DNA of 26,070 bases. Source: Desulfuromonas sp. (GTDB lineage Bacteria > Desulfobacterota > Desulfuromonadia > Desulfuromonadales > SZUA-401). This document shows, in pieces, positions 1 to 8,657 of the stretch. Made by a program: the position numbers and the translations under genes. The stretch is from assembly GCA_002869605.1 (NCBI GenBank), contig PKUI01000159.1:1-26070 (forward strand), in the 5' to 3' direction. How positions within the stretch are numbered: the stretch's first letter is position 1; every line of letters begins with the position of its first letter. Under the pieces are notes generated by a model that was given only the letters and a program-made list of their open reading frames with translations, was not told where the DNA came from and did not search any database.

Positions 1-1415
1 TCTCCTGGCAATTCGACAGGAAGTTCACGCCGCCTTTCACCGGCGGCCGCAATCACCACCTTGGAACCCTCATTAAGGGCCGTGCCTGAGTAGTCGAGGG
101 TGTCGATGGTCGTACGGGTATCGAAATGCAGGTCGGTACGCCAGTCGACCCGCTCCAGCATGTGACGAAAGAACCCTTCGATGTCGTGAAGATCGAGGAC
201 CGGTGCATCCTCGCGAGCGGCAATCCAGAGAAACTTGGCGAGCGACAGCTGCCCCTGGCCGAGAATCGCGTGGGCCTGGGTGAGCAGTTCCATCGGCTTG
301 CGTTGCTCGGCATAAGGAACGTAACGTTCGCTACCGATAGCCAACAATAGCGGATGAACCCCTGCGGCATCGACAGCGTGCACCGAAACCACCCCCGGCA
401 GAACATCGGGTATCAATGCTCCGGTCAACTCGTGGATAAAGGCGCCAAAGCTGGTGTCCTCCTGGGGCGGGCGGCCAACCGTGGTGAAGGGCCAGACCGC
501 CCCGGGACGATGATAGACCTGTTCAACGGTGAGGACCGGAAAATCGTGTTTTAAAGAATAGTAACCGAGGTGGTCTCCGAACGGGCCTTCCGGGAGGGTC
601 CTTTCCGGATCGAGTGTACCGCTGACGACGAAGTCGGCCTCAGCCGGCATCGGCAAACCGTTTTCCGCCGGCACCATCTCCATCCGTCGCCCACCCAGCA
701 GGCCGGCAAAGGAGAGCTCCGGCATCCCTTCGGGTAACGGCATCACGGCGGCGACGGTCATGCTCGGCGGCCCTCCGACAAACACATTGACACGTAACGG
801 ATGACCCTGAGCAAGGGCTTCGGCATGGTGTACGCCGATGCCACGATGGATCTGGTAATGTAACCCCGCTTCACGCTCGGGCTGGTAGTCGTTGCCGGAG
901 ATCTGCACCCGATACATGCCGAGGTTCGAGTGACGCCACCCCGGCCTGGACGGCGATTCGGTATAGACCTGGGGGAGGGTGACAAAGGCGCCCCCATCCA
1001 TGGGCCAGGAGATGAGCTGAGGGAGTTTTGACAGGGTGGTCTGCCGCGCCAGAACCGCAGCGGAGTTCACCTGTTTAGGCAACAGGAAACGTGCCGCGGG
1101 TAATGCTGTCAGCGATTTTCCGGGTTGTTTGAGCAGCTCACGCGGATCGAGCTTGAGGGCGACAAAACGCTCAATGGTCGGCAGGGTATCCCTGAACAGG
1201 TAACGGGTCCGCTCCAGCGTACCGAACAGGTTCCCAAGCATCGGAAACTGACAGCCCTTGACGTTTTCGAACAGCAGCGCCGGGCCGCCAGCCTGGTAGA
1301 CGCGCCGCTGAACAGCCCCTACCTCAAGGTTGGCATCAAGTTCATCGGCTATGCGTACCAGTTGGCCGCTACGCTCCAGGTCGGCAATGCACGAGGTAAG
1401 ATTACGATAACCCAT
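1..1415 (-). CDS. ubiD: UbiD-family prenyl-FMN decarboxylase (3' end cut by window edge)
   Basis: The first 471 codons are visible; the C-terminus lies beyond the left edge. UbiD enzymes use prenylated FMN, made by a UbiX partner, to decarboxylate aromatic or alpha,beta-unsaturated acids. The protein starts MGYRNLTSCIADLERSG. The motif NLGMYRVQI holds Arg169, which corresponds to the conserved catalytic Arg, and the segment DPERTLPEGPFGDHLGYYS holds Glu271 and Glu276, the E-x4-E pair of the family. The ATG at 1413-1415 is preceded by GGGAG about 6 nt upstream. It lies about 80 bp after the flavoprotein gene and has its own likely promoter. In a menaquinone-using anaerobe the likely job is quinone precursor decarboxylation, but UbiD homologues acting on other aromatic acids cannot be excluded from this sequence. 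Confidence 0.92.
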   Translation of the reverse strand, partial: MGYRNLTSCIADLERSGQLVRIADELDANLEVGAVQRRVYQAGGPALLFENVKGCQFPMLGNLFGTLERTRYLFRDTLPTIERFVALKLDPRELLKQPGKSLTALPAARFLLPKQVNSAAVLARQTTLSKLPQLISWPMDGGAFVTLPQVYTESPSRPGWRHSNLGMYRVQISGNDYQPEREAGLHYQIHRGIGVHHAEALAQGHPLRVNVFVGGPPSMTVAAVMPLPEGMPELSFAGLLGGRRMEMVPAENGLPMPAEADFVVSGTLDPERTLPEGPFGDHLGYYSLKHDFPVLTVEQVYHRPGAVWPFTTVGRPPQEDTSFGAFIHELTGALIPDVLPGVVSVHAVDAAGVHPLLLAIGSERYVPYAEQRKPMELLTQAHAILGQGQLSLAKFLWIAAREDAPVLDLHDIEGFFRHMLERVDWRTDLHFDTRTTIDTLDYSGTALNEGSKVVIAAAGERRRELPVELPG

Positions 1416-1448
1416 AACAGCTCCCGGACGGTCATGTTAAGTCATCGC

Positions 1449-1477
1449 ATCTTAGCCGACCCCGATAGAGGGTGCAA
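1449..1477 (-). promoter_or_regulatory. Probable sigma70 promoter of the ubiD-family gene
   Basis: On the minus strand TTGCAC (1472-1477) and TAAGAT (1449-1454) are separated by exactly 17 bp. They lie about 35 bp upstream of the ATG at 1415, which would allow separate transcription of the decarboxylase even though the flavoprotein gene stops only about 80 bp before it. Confidence 0.55.
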
Positions 1478-1495
1478 TTGGTGATTTGTCTCGGA

Positions 1496-2896
1496 TCAGG
1501 AAACCTGCTGCAGCTTTCGGACGCAGGCACGTGCCGCCAGCTGCAGGCCTTCGCTGATGGCGGGGTAGACTGTCACCGTATCGGCCAGGTCAAAGACACT
1601 CATGCCACAACGAATAGCAACCGCCGCCGCCTGGATAACATCGGCAGCACGGTCGCCGAGCATCTGTACCCCCAGCAATCGGCCGTTTTCCCGATCGGCA
1701 CACACCAGGATCCCGCCATGGCGGCGATCGACGATATGCGCCTTGTCGACCCTCTCGAGATCGAGAAAAGCATCGACAATATCGAGGCTGTTCGGTTGCC
1801 AGGAAGGTGTGAAAATTCCGACCACGGCAAATTCCGGGACCGTAAAGACCGCCATCGGCGTCATCCGGTGATCAATGCGGCGATGTTTTTCAGGGTGGAA
1901 CATATTGTCGACCGCGACCTCCGCCTCGTGGGCCCCGGCAGGGGCAATCAAGGGCCCCCCGGTAATATCTCCGGCAGCCCAGATCCCTTTCACCGAAGTG
2001 CCCATCTCTTCATCAACAGCGATGAAGCCCTCCTCGGTGAGAGCGATACCGGCCGTATCGCAACCGAGTCTGTCGGTCGCCGGTGCCGTACCGACCGCAA
2101 GTAGCAACTCATGAGCCTGCAGGCAGAACCCTTCATTCTCCCTGCGACCGCAAATCACGACCTGGTCATCTTCTCGGTAAGTCCGTAACGTCTCGACACC
2201 AAGCTCGACATGAACCCCTTCCGACTCGAGCAAGGCGTGAAATTTTTCAGAAAGTCGACGATCGAACTCCTTGAGCAGGCGATCATTACGCTCAACAATG
2301 GTGACCCTGGTACCGAGGCGGCTGAGCATCTGTCCCATTTCGAGTGCAATCACGCCACCACCCAGAACCAGCAGCGACTCGGGCAGGGTTTTACGCTGCA
2401 GAATCGAATGACTGGTCAGGAAACCGGTTTCCTTGAGCCCCGGGATGTTCAGTGTCCGCGGGCGGCCACCCGCCGCCACCAGGAAGCGCTCTGACTGGTA
2501 ATGCTCACCATTCACGTCAAGCGTATCGGGAGCCACAAAGCGCCCGTGCCCCTTTAGAACCTCTATCCCGGGATAGGCCGCGAGCATCCCTTCATAGTGA
2601 CTGTTTCTGACACGATCGACCGTAAACCTCTGGTTCTCGAACAACAACTCGAGGTTGATCTCCCCCGAAGTTTCGAGCCCGAAACGCTGCTCGTGACGTA
2701 CGCATTGATATTCATCGGCACGCGCAATCAGGGTTTTGCTTGGAACACATCCCCAGTTGACACACGTCCCTCCGATTTTGCCCTCTTCTACGATCAGTAC
2801 CTGGGCACCCTGATCCGCTGCCCGAATCGCTCCGGCAAATGCCGCTGTACCCCCACCGACGATAATCACATCGGCAGGTTTTTTATCCTGCATCAT
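1496..2896 (-). CDS. Class I pyridine nucleotide-disulfide oxidoreductase (MerA/lipoamide dehydrogenase-like)
   Basis: This is a 466-residue FAD- and NAD(P)H-binding flavoprotein. The N-terminal dinucleotide fold is IIVGGGTAA (11-19), the redox disulfide is GGTCVNWGCVPSK with Cys45 and Cys50, a second nucleotide fold is LVLGGGVIALEMG, and the second FAD motif is GIWAAGDITGG. The end, VYPAISEGLQLAA, resembles the mercuric reductase clade more than dihydrolipoamide dehydrogenase, which carries a His-Pro pair there. However, the vicinal C-terminal Cys-Cys that MerA needs to bind Hg(II) is absent (only Cys458 is present) and there is no N-terminal metal-binding domain. Its ATGATG start overlaps the stop of the acyl-CoA dehydrogenase by 4 nt, behind AGGTAAGG, so the two are co-translated. 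The substrate is unknown; a mercury role is not supported. Confidence 0.88.
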   Translation of the reverse strand: MMQDKKPADVIIVGGGTAAFAGAIRAADQGAQVLIVEEGKIGGTCVNWGCVPSKTLIARADEYQCVRHEQRFGLETSGEINLELLFENQRFTVDRVRNSHYEGMLAAYPGIEVLKGHGRFVAPDTLDVNGEHYQSERFLVAAGGRPRTLNIPGLKETGFLTSHSILQRKTLPESLLVLGGGVIALEMGQMLSRLGTRVTIVERNDRLLKEFDRRLSEKFHALLESEGVHVELGVETLRTYREDDQVVICGRRENEGFCLQAHELLLAVGTAPATDRLGCDTAGIALTEEGFIAVDEEMGTSVKGIWAAGDITGGPLIAPAGAHEAEVAVDNMFHPEKHRRIDHRMTPMAVFTVPEFAVVGIFTPSWQPNSLDIVDAFLDLERVDKAHIVDRRHGGILVCADRENGRLLGVQMLGDRAADVIQAAAVAIRCGMSVFDLADTVTVYPAISEGLQLAARACVRKLQQVS

Positions 2897-4713
2897 GCCT
2901 TACCTTTCCAGGTTGATAGGATATTTTCCTCCAGGTAAGGGTAACCACCCTCTATCACTTTTCTGGCCAGACGATAACTCTGTGCGTCATCGTTACAATA
3001 GACAGCCTTCCGCAGGCCCTTGATCCTTCTCCTTGCCTGGCGGCAGAACAGGTCAGCCAGTTCGATATCTTCTTTTTCTGCACGCGCTGCAGCCATCGAA
3101 AGGGCAGCTGTCATGGCAAAGATTTCGCCGCCGAAATCGACCAGACGCCCCAACACCATCTGCTTGCGCTGCAATCCGGCCTGATAACGTCCCATCATGT
3201 GGAACAGGTCACGCGCCAAACGCTTTGACGCCCTCGAAAGATAGTTGAAATGCCCCTGCAGCTTGTCTGGCACCTTGACCTCGTCGCTGCCAAAAATCGG
3301 CAGCCACTGGCGTGGATACCAGCCGGCGTAAAACTTTGCGGCCTTGATCAGATTAGGCTTGCCGCTGGCCGGATCGGCTCCGGAAGCCTTGAGATGTGGG
3401 TCGAGGGCTTCTCGAGCGATGAACAGACGCATGATTTCGCTGGTCCCCTCTATGATCATGTTGATGCGTGCATCCCGTAGCAGGCGCTCCATCGGCATCG
3501 GCAGTTCTCCGCGGCCCTCCAGTGACTGGGCGGTCTCGTAACCGCGCCCGCCGCGCACCTGCAACGCCGCGTCAACACTTCGCCATAAGGCTTCGCTGCT
3601 GTAAAGTTTGGCCATTGCCGCCTCGAGGCGGATATCGGCGGTTTCCTGGTCGGCCATATTCGACGTGAGCCAGGTCATCGCTTCAACGGCGTAGGTGTCG
3701 GCTGCAATCTGGGCCAGCTTGGCGGCAACCGCCTCATGATGACCCACTGGTGCTCCCCACTGTTCGCGCTCAACCGACCATTCGCGAGCCATCAGCAGTG
3801 CCTGCTTCATAGCCCCGGCACCTGCCGCCGGTAGGGTTAGTCGCCCCGTATTCAGAGTGCGCAACGCCAGGCCAAGGCCCTTACCGACACCGTGCACAAT
3901 ATTTTCTTTCGGCACAAAAACATTCTCGAACTTGAGCAAACCGTTGTTGATGCCCTTCAAACCCATGAAGTCACAGCGGTACTCGGTGGTAAAACCTTCT
4001 GCTCCGCGCTCGACAATAAAAGCCGTAATTTCAGTTCGCGAGGCGTCGGGAGCGCTGGTTCGCGCCATCACGATCAGGATGTCGGCGATCGGCCCGTTAC
4101 TGATCCATAACTTTTCACCGTGAATGACCCAGCCTTTGCCGTCTTCACTTTCCACGGCTGAAGTCTGCATACTCGAGGGATCGGAGCCCACGCCCGGTTC
4201 CGTCAGGGCAAAAGCGCTGATCTCACCCTTGGCCAGGCGGGGCAGATACTTCTCTTTCTGCTCCTTCGTACCAAACATCTTCAGTGGCTGCGGCACCCCG
4301 ATACTCTGGTGTGCGGACAGCAGCACGGCGGTATTGGCGCAATGGCTTGCCACAAGCTGCACGATGCGGTTGTAGTTGACCTGTGACATGCCGAGCCCCC
4401 CATATTCCTTGGGGATCTTGATCCCGAACAGCCCCATTTTGGCGAGCCCGCTCAGGACAGACTTGGGTATGTTCTTGGTTTGATCGATTTTGTCGGCATC
4501 GACGCTTTTCTCAAGAAAAGCGCGCACCTCCTGCAGCTTTGCGTCACCTTCGGCCTTATCTTCCGGCGCTTGCTCCGGGAAAGGGAAAACCAGCTCGGCG
4601 TGCATTTCACCCATAAATAAACGCCCGACAAAACTCGGCTTTTCCCAATCCTTTTCGCGGGCCTGTTCAGCGACTTCCAGAGATTTTTTTTCTGCATCTC
4701 GACGTGAGTTCAT
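2893..4713 (-). CDS. Acyl-CoA dehydrogenase, long form with C-terminal extension
   Basis: The protein is 606 residues long and FAD-dependent; the family oxidises acyl-CoA to 2-enoyl-CoA and passes electrons to ETF. Visible motifs are FALTEPGVGSDPSSM (168-182) around the flavin and substrate, GEKLWISNGPIADI (199-212), and RDARINMIIEGTSEIMRLFIA (413-433), in which Glu422 is the expected catalytic base as in VLCAD/ACAD9. About 170 residues after that motif form the extra helical domain typical of the VLCAD-like branch; ordinary short-chain enzymes are about 380 residues. The ATG at 4713 is chosen over an in-frame start at 4779 because of the strong GAGGAGGG just upstream and because the longer N-terminus looks non-coding. 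It is co-translated with the flavoprotein. The exact acyl chain cannot be told. Confidence 0.93.
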   Translation of the reverse strand: MNSRRDAEKKSLEVAEQAREKDWEKPSFVGRLFMGEMHAELVFPFPEQAPEDKAEGDAKLQEVRAFLEKSVDADKIDQTKNIPKSVLSGLAKMGLFGIKIPKEYGGLGMSQVNYNRIVQLVASHCANTAVLLSAHQSIGVPQPLKMFGTKEQKEKYLPRLAKGEISAFALTEPGVGSDPSSMQTSAVESEDGKGWVIHGEKLWISNGPIADILIVMARTSAPDASRTEITAFIVERGAEGFTTEYRCDFMGLKGINNGLLKFENVFVPKENIVHGVGKGLGLALRTLNTGRLTLPAAGAGAMKQALLMAREWSVEREQWGAPVGHHEAVAAKLAQIAADTYAVEAMTWLTSNMADQETADIRLEAAMAKLYSSEALWRSVDAALQVRGGRGYETAQSLEGRGELPMPMERLLRDARINMIIEGTSEIMRLFIAREALDPHLKASGADPASGKPNLIKAAKFYAGWYPRQWLPIFGSDEVKVPDKLQGHFNYLSRASKRLARDLFHMMGRYQAGLQRKQMVLGRLVDFGGEIFAMTAALSMAAARAEKEDIELADLFCRQARRRIKGLRKAVYCNDDAQSYRLARKVIEGGYPYLEENILSTWKGKA

Positions 4714-4718
4714 GGTTT

Positions 4719-4726
4719 CCCTCCTC
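4719..4726 (-). promoter_or_regulatory. Shine-Dalgarno site that fixes the acyl-CoA dehydrogenase start
   Basis: GAGGAGGG on the minus strand lies 5 nt before the ATG at 4713-4711. No comparable site precedes the longer in-frame start at 4779. Confidence 0.85.
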
Positions 4727-4751
4727 AAAAGGTCGTCACATTTCAATATTA

Positions 4752-4771
4752 ATGATAGCAGGTTCACTGCT
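4752..4771 (-). promoter_or_regulatory. Possible extended -10 with adjoining inverted repeat upstream of the acyl-CoA dehydrogenase
   Basis: On the minus strand TGC-TATCAT (4760-4752) fits an extended -10 element, but no good -35 is visible. An inverted repeat, AGCAG-GTTCA-CTGCT (4757-4771), overlaps its upstream edge and could be an operator. A second palindrome, ATGCT-AA-AGCAT, lies at 4834-4845 in the same divergent intergenic region. No regulator can be named. Confidence 0.3.
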
Positions 4772-4889
4772 GCCCGCATCTGCTTTCAAATTTCTTCCTT
4801 GAGACAAAAACAGCTTGTTTTTACAGGGCTTTTATGCTAAAGCATGCTGAATACCATGTAAGATTTAATCACTTCGACTGGAGGTCGAC

Positions 4890-5591
4890 ATGAAACTTCG
4901 CCTCGCCATTCTGGCCGCGTGTGTATTGCTCCTCAGCTCCACCAGTGCCTTCGCCATGATGTACGGTTCTCCCGTGTCGTCAATGTCCGGAGGACACCCC
5001 TCCATCGGCCTGGGCTACAATACCCAGAGCTTTGACATTGAGGGCTACCCTATGCAGATGAACCAGAATATCGCCTACATGCAGTTGGCCCTTGGCCTGG
5101 GAGGGGGCTGGGAGTTTTATGCTCGAGGCGGCGGCAGCGACATGAAGCTTGAACGAATCGGTGCCAGCAAGGACGAACTTCGTGACACGATGAAGCCATA
5201 TGTCGGGGGAGGCCTGAACGCACGTATTTACGACGGGCGCGTCCTCGACATTTCTCTCTTCGGGCAGGGGAACTTCTACACCTCTGCTGACTTTGAAGAC
5301 GAGGATACCGCCACTGCAACAACGTATACTTTAACTGATTTCTGGGATGCCAGTGGTGGGGTTGCTTTTCAGGTCGAAATTGACAAGGCTTTCCTCTATG
5401 CCGGCCCCTACTTTTACACCTGGCAAGCGACACTTGAGGCGGGTGGCGCAGAGGTCGACCTCAAACCCAAAAACCAGATCGGCACCATGGTCGGTATTCG
5501 CTGGCCCCTTGTTAGCGGCTGGGAGCTAGACATTGAGGGTCAACTCGCCGATAAATACGTTTTCGGTGCGGCACTGAACTACCCCTTCTGA
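4890..5591 (+). CDS. Exported outer-membrane beta-barrel protein of unknown function
   Basis: The 233-residue protein begins with a clear signal peptide, MKLRLAILAACVLLLSSTSA, with probable cleavage after AFA at residue 22. The mature part alternates polar and hydrophobic or aromatic residues with many Gly (for example YMQLALGLGGGWEFYARGGG) and ends in Tyr-Pro-Phe. A terminal Phe in a beta strand is the signal read by the BAM complex, so an outer-membrane barrel of roughly eight strands is inferred. GGAGG precedes the ATG by 5 nt. It stands alone: it is divergent from the acyl-CoA dehydrogenase operon and convergent with uvrB across a shared terminator. I do not recognise a specific family; OmpW-like or opacity-like barrels are alternatives. 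Confidence 0.85.
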   Translation: MKLRLAILAACVLLLSSTSAFAMMYGSPVSSMSGGHPSIGLGYNTQSFDIEGYPMQMNQNIAYMQLALGLGGGWEFYARGGGSDMKLERIGASKDELRDTMKPYVGGGLNARIYDGRVLDISLFGQGNFYTSADFEDEDTATATTYTLTDFWDASGGVAFQVEIDKAFLYAGPYFYTWQATLEAGGAEVDLKPKNQIGTMVGIRWPLVSGWELDIEGQLADKYVFGAALNYPF

Positions 5592-5612
5592 TTCAAAATT
5601 TATACGTCTAAC

Positions 5613-5648
5613 AAAACGCGGCACACCCTTTGGTGAGCCGCGTTTTTT
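5613..5648. terminator. Bidirectional intrinsic terminator between the beta-barrel gene and uvrB
   Basis: The arms AAAACGCGGC-A-CACC (5613-5627) and GGTG-A-GCCGCGTTTT (5632-5646) pair with one A-A mismatch around a CTTT loop. The flanking A and T runs serve both strands. The right end overlaps the uvrB stop codon. Confidence 0.88.
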
Positions 5649-7659
5649 ATTCTTTGGCGACACCCCCATCCCGCCACGCCAGCTCCTGCTTTTCAAGCTC
5701 CAGCATGCGATCGCGGAGCTCAGCAGCCTTTTCGAAATCGAGGTCAGCTGCGGCGGCCAGCATCTCCTGCTTCAGATCGGAAATGTTTTTCTCCAGCTCC
5801 TTGAGGGTTCCGTATTCGGCGGCGGCTTCAGCAACCCGGTCGAAAGTATCGTCCCTGCTCGACAGATCCTCGAGAATCGAACGTAACGATTTCTGCACCG
5901 ACACCGGGGTGATGCCGTGCTCCTCATTGTACGCGAGCTGCGCCTCACGGCGCCTCGCGGTTTCATCGAGGCAGGCCTGCATCGACTTCGTTACGTGATC
6001 AGCATACATGATCACCCGCCCGTCAAGGTTACGGGCTGCCCGACCGCAGGTCTGGATCAGCGAGCGGGCGCTGCGCAGAAAGCCCTCCTTGTCGGCATCG
6101 AGAATTGCCACCAGCGCCACCTCGGGGATATCGAGTCCTTCGCGCAGCAGGTTGATGCCGATCAGGATGTCAAACTCGCCCTTGCGCAGATCACGAATAA
6201 TCTCCATGCGTGTCACGGTGTCTATATCAGCGTGCAGGTAGTTTACCCGCATGCCGAGTTCGTTAAGATAGTCGGTCAATTCTTCGGCCATGCGTTTGGT
6301 CAGGGTCGTCACCAGTACTCGATGGTTTTTAGAAACCGTTTCTCGCAGCGCGTCGATCAGGTCGTCAACCTGTGAAACCGCCGGCTTCACTTCAATCGGT
6401 GGATCGATGAGACCGGTAGGACGCACGATCTGCTCAACCACAACACCTTCCGCCTTTTCCAGCTCGTAATCTCCCGGTGTCGCCGAGACATACACAGTCT
6501 GCAGATTCTTGGCTTCGAACTCCTCGAACATCAGAGGGCGATTGTCGAGCGCAGACGGCAGACGAAAACCGTAATTGACCAGGGTCTCCTTGCGCGAGCG
6601 ATCACCGCGGTACATGCCGCCGACCTGGCTGACGCTGACGTGACTCTCGTCGATGAACAGCAGCGCATCGTCGGGAAAGTAATCGAACAGGGTCGCAGGC
6701 GGCTCACCGACCTCGCGTCCATCCAGAAAACGCGAATAGTTCTCGATCCCCTGGCAATAGCCCATCTCCTCGATCATTTCGATATCGAACATCGTGCGCT
6801 GTTCGATGCGCTGGGCTTCGAGCAGCATTTCCCGTTCGCGGAAGTACTGGATGCGTTCGCGCAGCTCCTCCTGGACCTCCTTGATCGCGCGCTCCAGGGT
6901 CGGTCGAGTAGCCACGTAGTGACTCGCCGGAAAGATTGCCGTACTCGTCAGGCGGTCGATCACCTGGCCACGCAGCGGATCAATCTCGCTGATCGCCTCG
7001 ACCTCGTCACCGAAAAATTCAATACGCAGGGCAAGCTTCTCTTCGTAAGCGGGGAAAACCTCGACCGTGTCACCGCGCACACGGAAAGTGCCGCGATGAA
7101 AATCAACATCGTTGCGCTCGTACTGGTTTTCGACCAGGCGCTTAAGCAGCTCGTTGCGATCGAGCTCCATCCCCTCCTCGAGGCGAACCAGCATGCCATA
7201 ATACGCTTCGGGCGAACCGAGCCCGTAGATACACGACACCGAAGCGACAATCAGTACATCGCGGCGCGACAGCAAGCTGCGCGTGGCACTGTGGCGAAGC
7301 TTGTCAATCTCCTCGTTGATTGATGAGTCCTTCTCGATGAAGGTATCGGTGGTCGGGACGTAAGCCTCGGGCTGGTAATAATCGTAGTACGAGACGAAGT
7401 ACTCGACGGCATTGCCGGGGAACAGTTCTTTAAATTCGCCATAAAGCTGTGCCGCAAGGGTCTTGTTATGGGCCAGGACCAAGGTCGGGCGTTGCACCTG
7501 CTGCACAACGTTGGCCATGGTAAAAGTCTTGCCGGAGCCGGTGACCCCAAGCAGAACCTGATGAGGATCGCTGCGTTCGATTCCCGCAACCAGCTCTTCG
7601 ATGGCCCTGGGTTGATCACCGCACGGTTGATAATTGCTGACTAAATTGAATCGTGCCAT
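5647..7659 (-). CDS. uvrB: UvrABC excinuclease subunit B
   Basis: The protein is 670 residues, the usual UvrB length. It receives damaged DNA from UvrA, verifies the lesion with its beta-hairpin and forms the pre-incision complex for UvrC in nucleotide excision repair. Walker A is GVTGSGKT (38-45), the hairpin segment [12 protein letters not shown] is at 91-102, the DEAD-type motif is DESH (337-340), motif VI is QTCGRAARN, and the C-terminal UVR motif ([13 protein letters not shown]) contacts UvrC. It is transcribed alone. The ATG at 7659 has only a weak ribosome-binding site. I found no obvious SOS box in the 72-bp divergent upstream region, though LexA sites in this phylum may differ from the E. 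coli consensus. Confidence 0.98.
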   Translation of the reverse strand: MARFNLVSNYQPCGDQPRAIEELVAGIERSDPHQVLLGVTGSGKTFTMANVVQQVQRPTLVLAHNKTLAAQLYGEFKELFPGNAVEYFVSYYDYYQPEAYVPTTDTFIEKDSSINEEIDKLRHSATRSLLSRRDVLIVASVSCIYGLGSPEAYYGMLVRLEEGMELDRNELLKRLVENQYERNDVDFHRGTFRVRGDTVEVFPAYEEKLALRIEFFGDEVEAISEIDPLRGQVIDRLTSTAIFPASHYVATRPTLERAIKEVQEELRERIQYFREREMLLEAQRIEQRTMFDIEMIEEMGYCQGIENYSRFLDGREVGEPPATLFDYFPDDALLFIDESHVSVSQVGGMYRGDRSRKETLVNYGFRLPSALDNRPLMFEEFEAKNLQTVYVSATPGDYELEKAEGVVVEQIVRPTGLIDPPIEVKPAVSQVDDLIDALRETVSKNHRVLVTTLTKRMAEELTDYLNELGMRVNYLHADIDTVTRMEIIRDLRKGEFDILIGINLLREGLDIPEVALVAILDADKEGFLRSARSLIQTCGRAARNLDGRVIMYADHVTKSMQACLDETARRREAQLAYNEEHGITPVSVQKSLRSILEDLSSRDDTFDRVAEAAAEYGTLKELEKNISDLKQEMLAAAADLDFEKAAELRDRMLELEKQELAWRDGGVAKE

Positions 7660-7692
7660 TGCTTTTGGTTGACATCCCCGGGTTCAATGTGG

Positions 7693-7721
7693 TTCATACG
7701 GATGCGGAAAAATACTGCCAA
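7693..7721 (-). promoter_or_regulatory. uvrB: Probable uvrB promoter
   Basis: On the minus strand TTGGCA (7721-7716) and TATGAA (7698-7693) are spaced by 17 bp, about 35 bp upstream of the uvrB ATG. The site sits inside the 72-bp divergent gap, and its -35 box abuts the yitT ribosome-binding site. On the plus strand a TTGACA lies at 7669-7674 but has no convincing -10. Confidence 0.5.
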
Positions 7722-7731
7722 GGAGTAGTCC

Positions 7732-8592
7732 ATGACCAGAAAACCTACCTTGCCCTATACGCTACTCTGGAACTGTGGTTTGATCGTAATCGGCTCGATT
7801 ATCCAGGGCATAGGATTCAAGGCGATTGGCGAACCACACCAGTTCGTACCGGGCGGCATGTACGGTATTTCGTCGTTGATCTATTACCTGTCCGACACGC
7901 TTACGCCGGGGCTCTACTACCTGCTGCTCAATATCCCGATGTTCGTGTTCGGCTACCTTTATATCAGTAAACGCTTCCTCGGCTACAGCTTCCTGGCCAT
8001 GCTCTGCATTACGGCGACCACGCTGGCGGTCGATTTCACCATCGACATCGAGAACCAGCTCTACGCCGCGCTGACCTTCGGAGTTTTTATCGGCGCCGGC
8101 GCCGGCATGGTGCTGCGCTCCCTCGGTTCCAACGGCGGGCTCGACGTGGTCGCCATCTACCTCAATCAGAAGTACAACATCGGTATCGGCAAGTTCTACT
8201 TCGCCTTTAACTGTGTGTTGTTCAGTTTCAGTTTCGCCACCCTTGACAACGACCTGGTGATCGCCTCGATGATTTCGGTGTTCATTACTTCGGTCACCGT
8301 CGATTATTGCCTGTCGATGTTCAATCAGCGCAAGCTCGCCTTCATCATCTCGGAGAAACCCAAAGAGATCGCCAGCCAGACCATGGAGCACCTCAAGATC
8401 GGCACCACCATGCTACCCGGGACCGGGGCCTACCGCAACACCCCCAAGACGGTGCTGATGGTGGTGATCAACAATATCCAGCTCAAGCGCCTCGAGGAAA
8501 TCGTCTTTACCGCTGATCCCTATTCACTGTTCATCGTCGAGAACACCTTCAACGTGCTCGGCTCGACCTTTTCCAGACGCAAAATCTACTGA
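7732..8592 (+). CDS. YitT-family integral membrane protein (DUF161 plus DUF2179)
   Basis: The protein has 286 residues. The first two thirds contain about five to six hydrophobic segments (for example LLWNCGLIVIGSIIQGIGF and YAALTFGVFIGAGAGMVL) with the conserved GLGSNGGLD-like stretch RSLGSNGGLDVVAIYL. The soluble C-terminal third, which includes GTTMLPGTGAYRNTPKTVLM and ends VENTFNVLGSTF, is the small DUF2179 domain typical of YitT/YpjC proteins. The biochemical role of the family is not established. AAGGAG lies 7 nt before the ATG. The gene is monocistronic, divergent from uvrB and convergent with cysS. Confidence 0.93.
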   Translation: MTRKPTLPYTLLWNCGLIVIGSIIQGIGFKAIGEPHQFVPGGMYGISSLIYYLSDTLTPGLYYLLLNIPMFVFGYLYISKRFLGYSFLAMLCITATTLAVDFTIDIENQLYAALTFGVFIGAGAGMVLRSLGSNGGLDVVAIYLNQKYNIGIGKFYFAFNCVLFSFSFATLDNDLVIASMISVFITSVTVDYCLSMFNQRKLAFIISEKPKEIASQTMEHLKIGTTMLPGTGAYRNTPKTVLMVVINNIQLKRLEEIVFTADPYSLFIVENTFNVLGSTFSRRKIY

Positions 8593-8597
8593 AACAC

Positions 8598-8623
8598 AAA
8601 GGCCGGGCGTGTGCCCGGCCTTT
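8598..8623. terminator. Bidirectional intrinsic terminator between yitT-family gene and cysS
   Basis: AAAGGCCGGGC (8598-8608) pairs perfectly with GCCCGGCCTTT (8613-8623) around a GTGT loop. It ends both the plus-strand gene, 6 bp after its stop, and the minus-strand cysS operon. Confidence 0.88.
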
Positions 8624-8657
8624 AAAACAACCCTGCCAACATCATCTGCTCAAATGA

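Noticed and set aside
1496..2896. Mercuric reductase (merA)
   Set aside because: The C-terminal Cys pair and the NmerA domain are missing, and no mer genes are nearby.
7660..7731. LexA (SOS) box upstream of uvrB
   Set aside because: No CTG-N10-CAG-like palindrome is visible; a lineage-specific LexA site cannot be tested here.
7762..8391. A 209-codon minus-strand frame over the yitT-family gene
   Set aside because: Its charge-rich, low-complexity translation is the typical antisense image of hydrophobic membrane codons.
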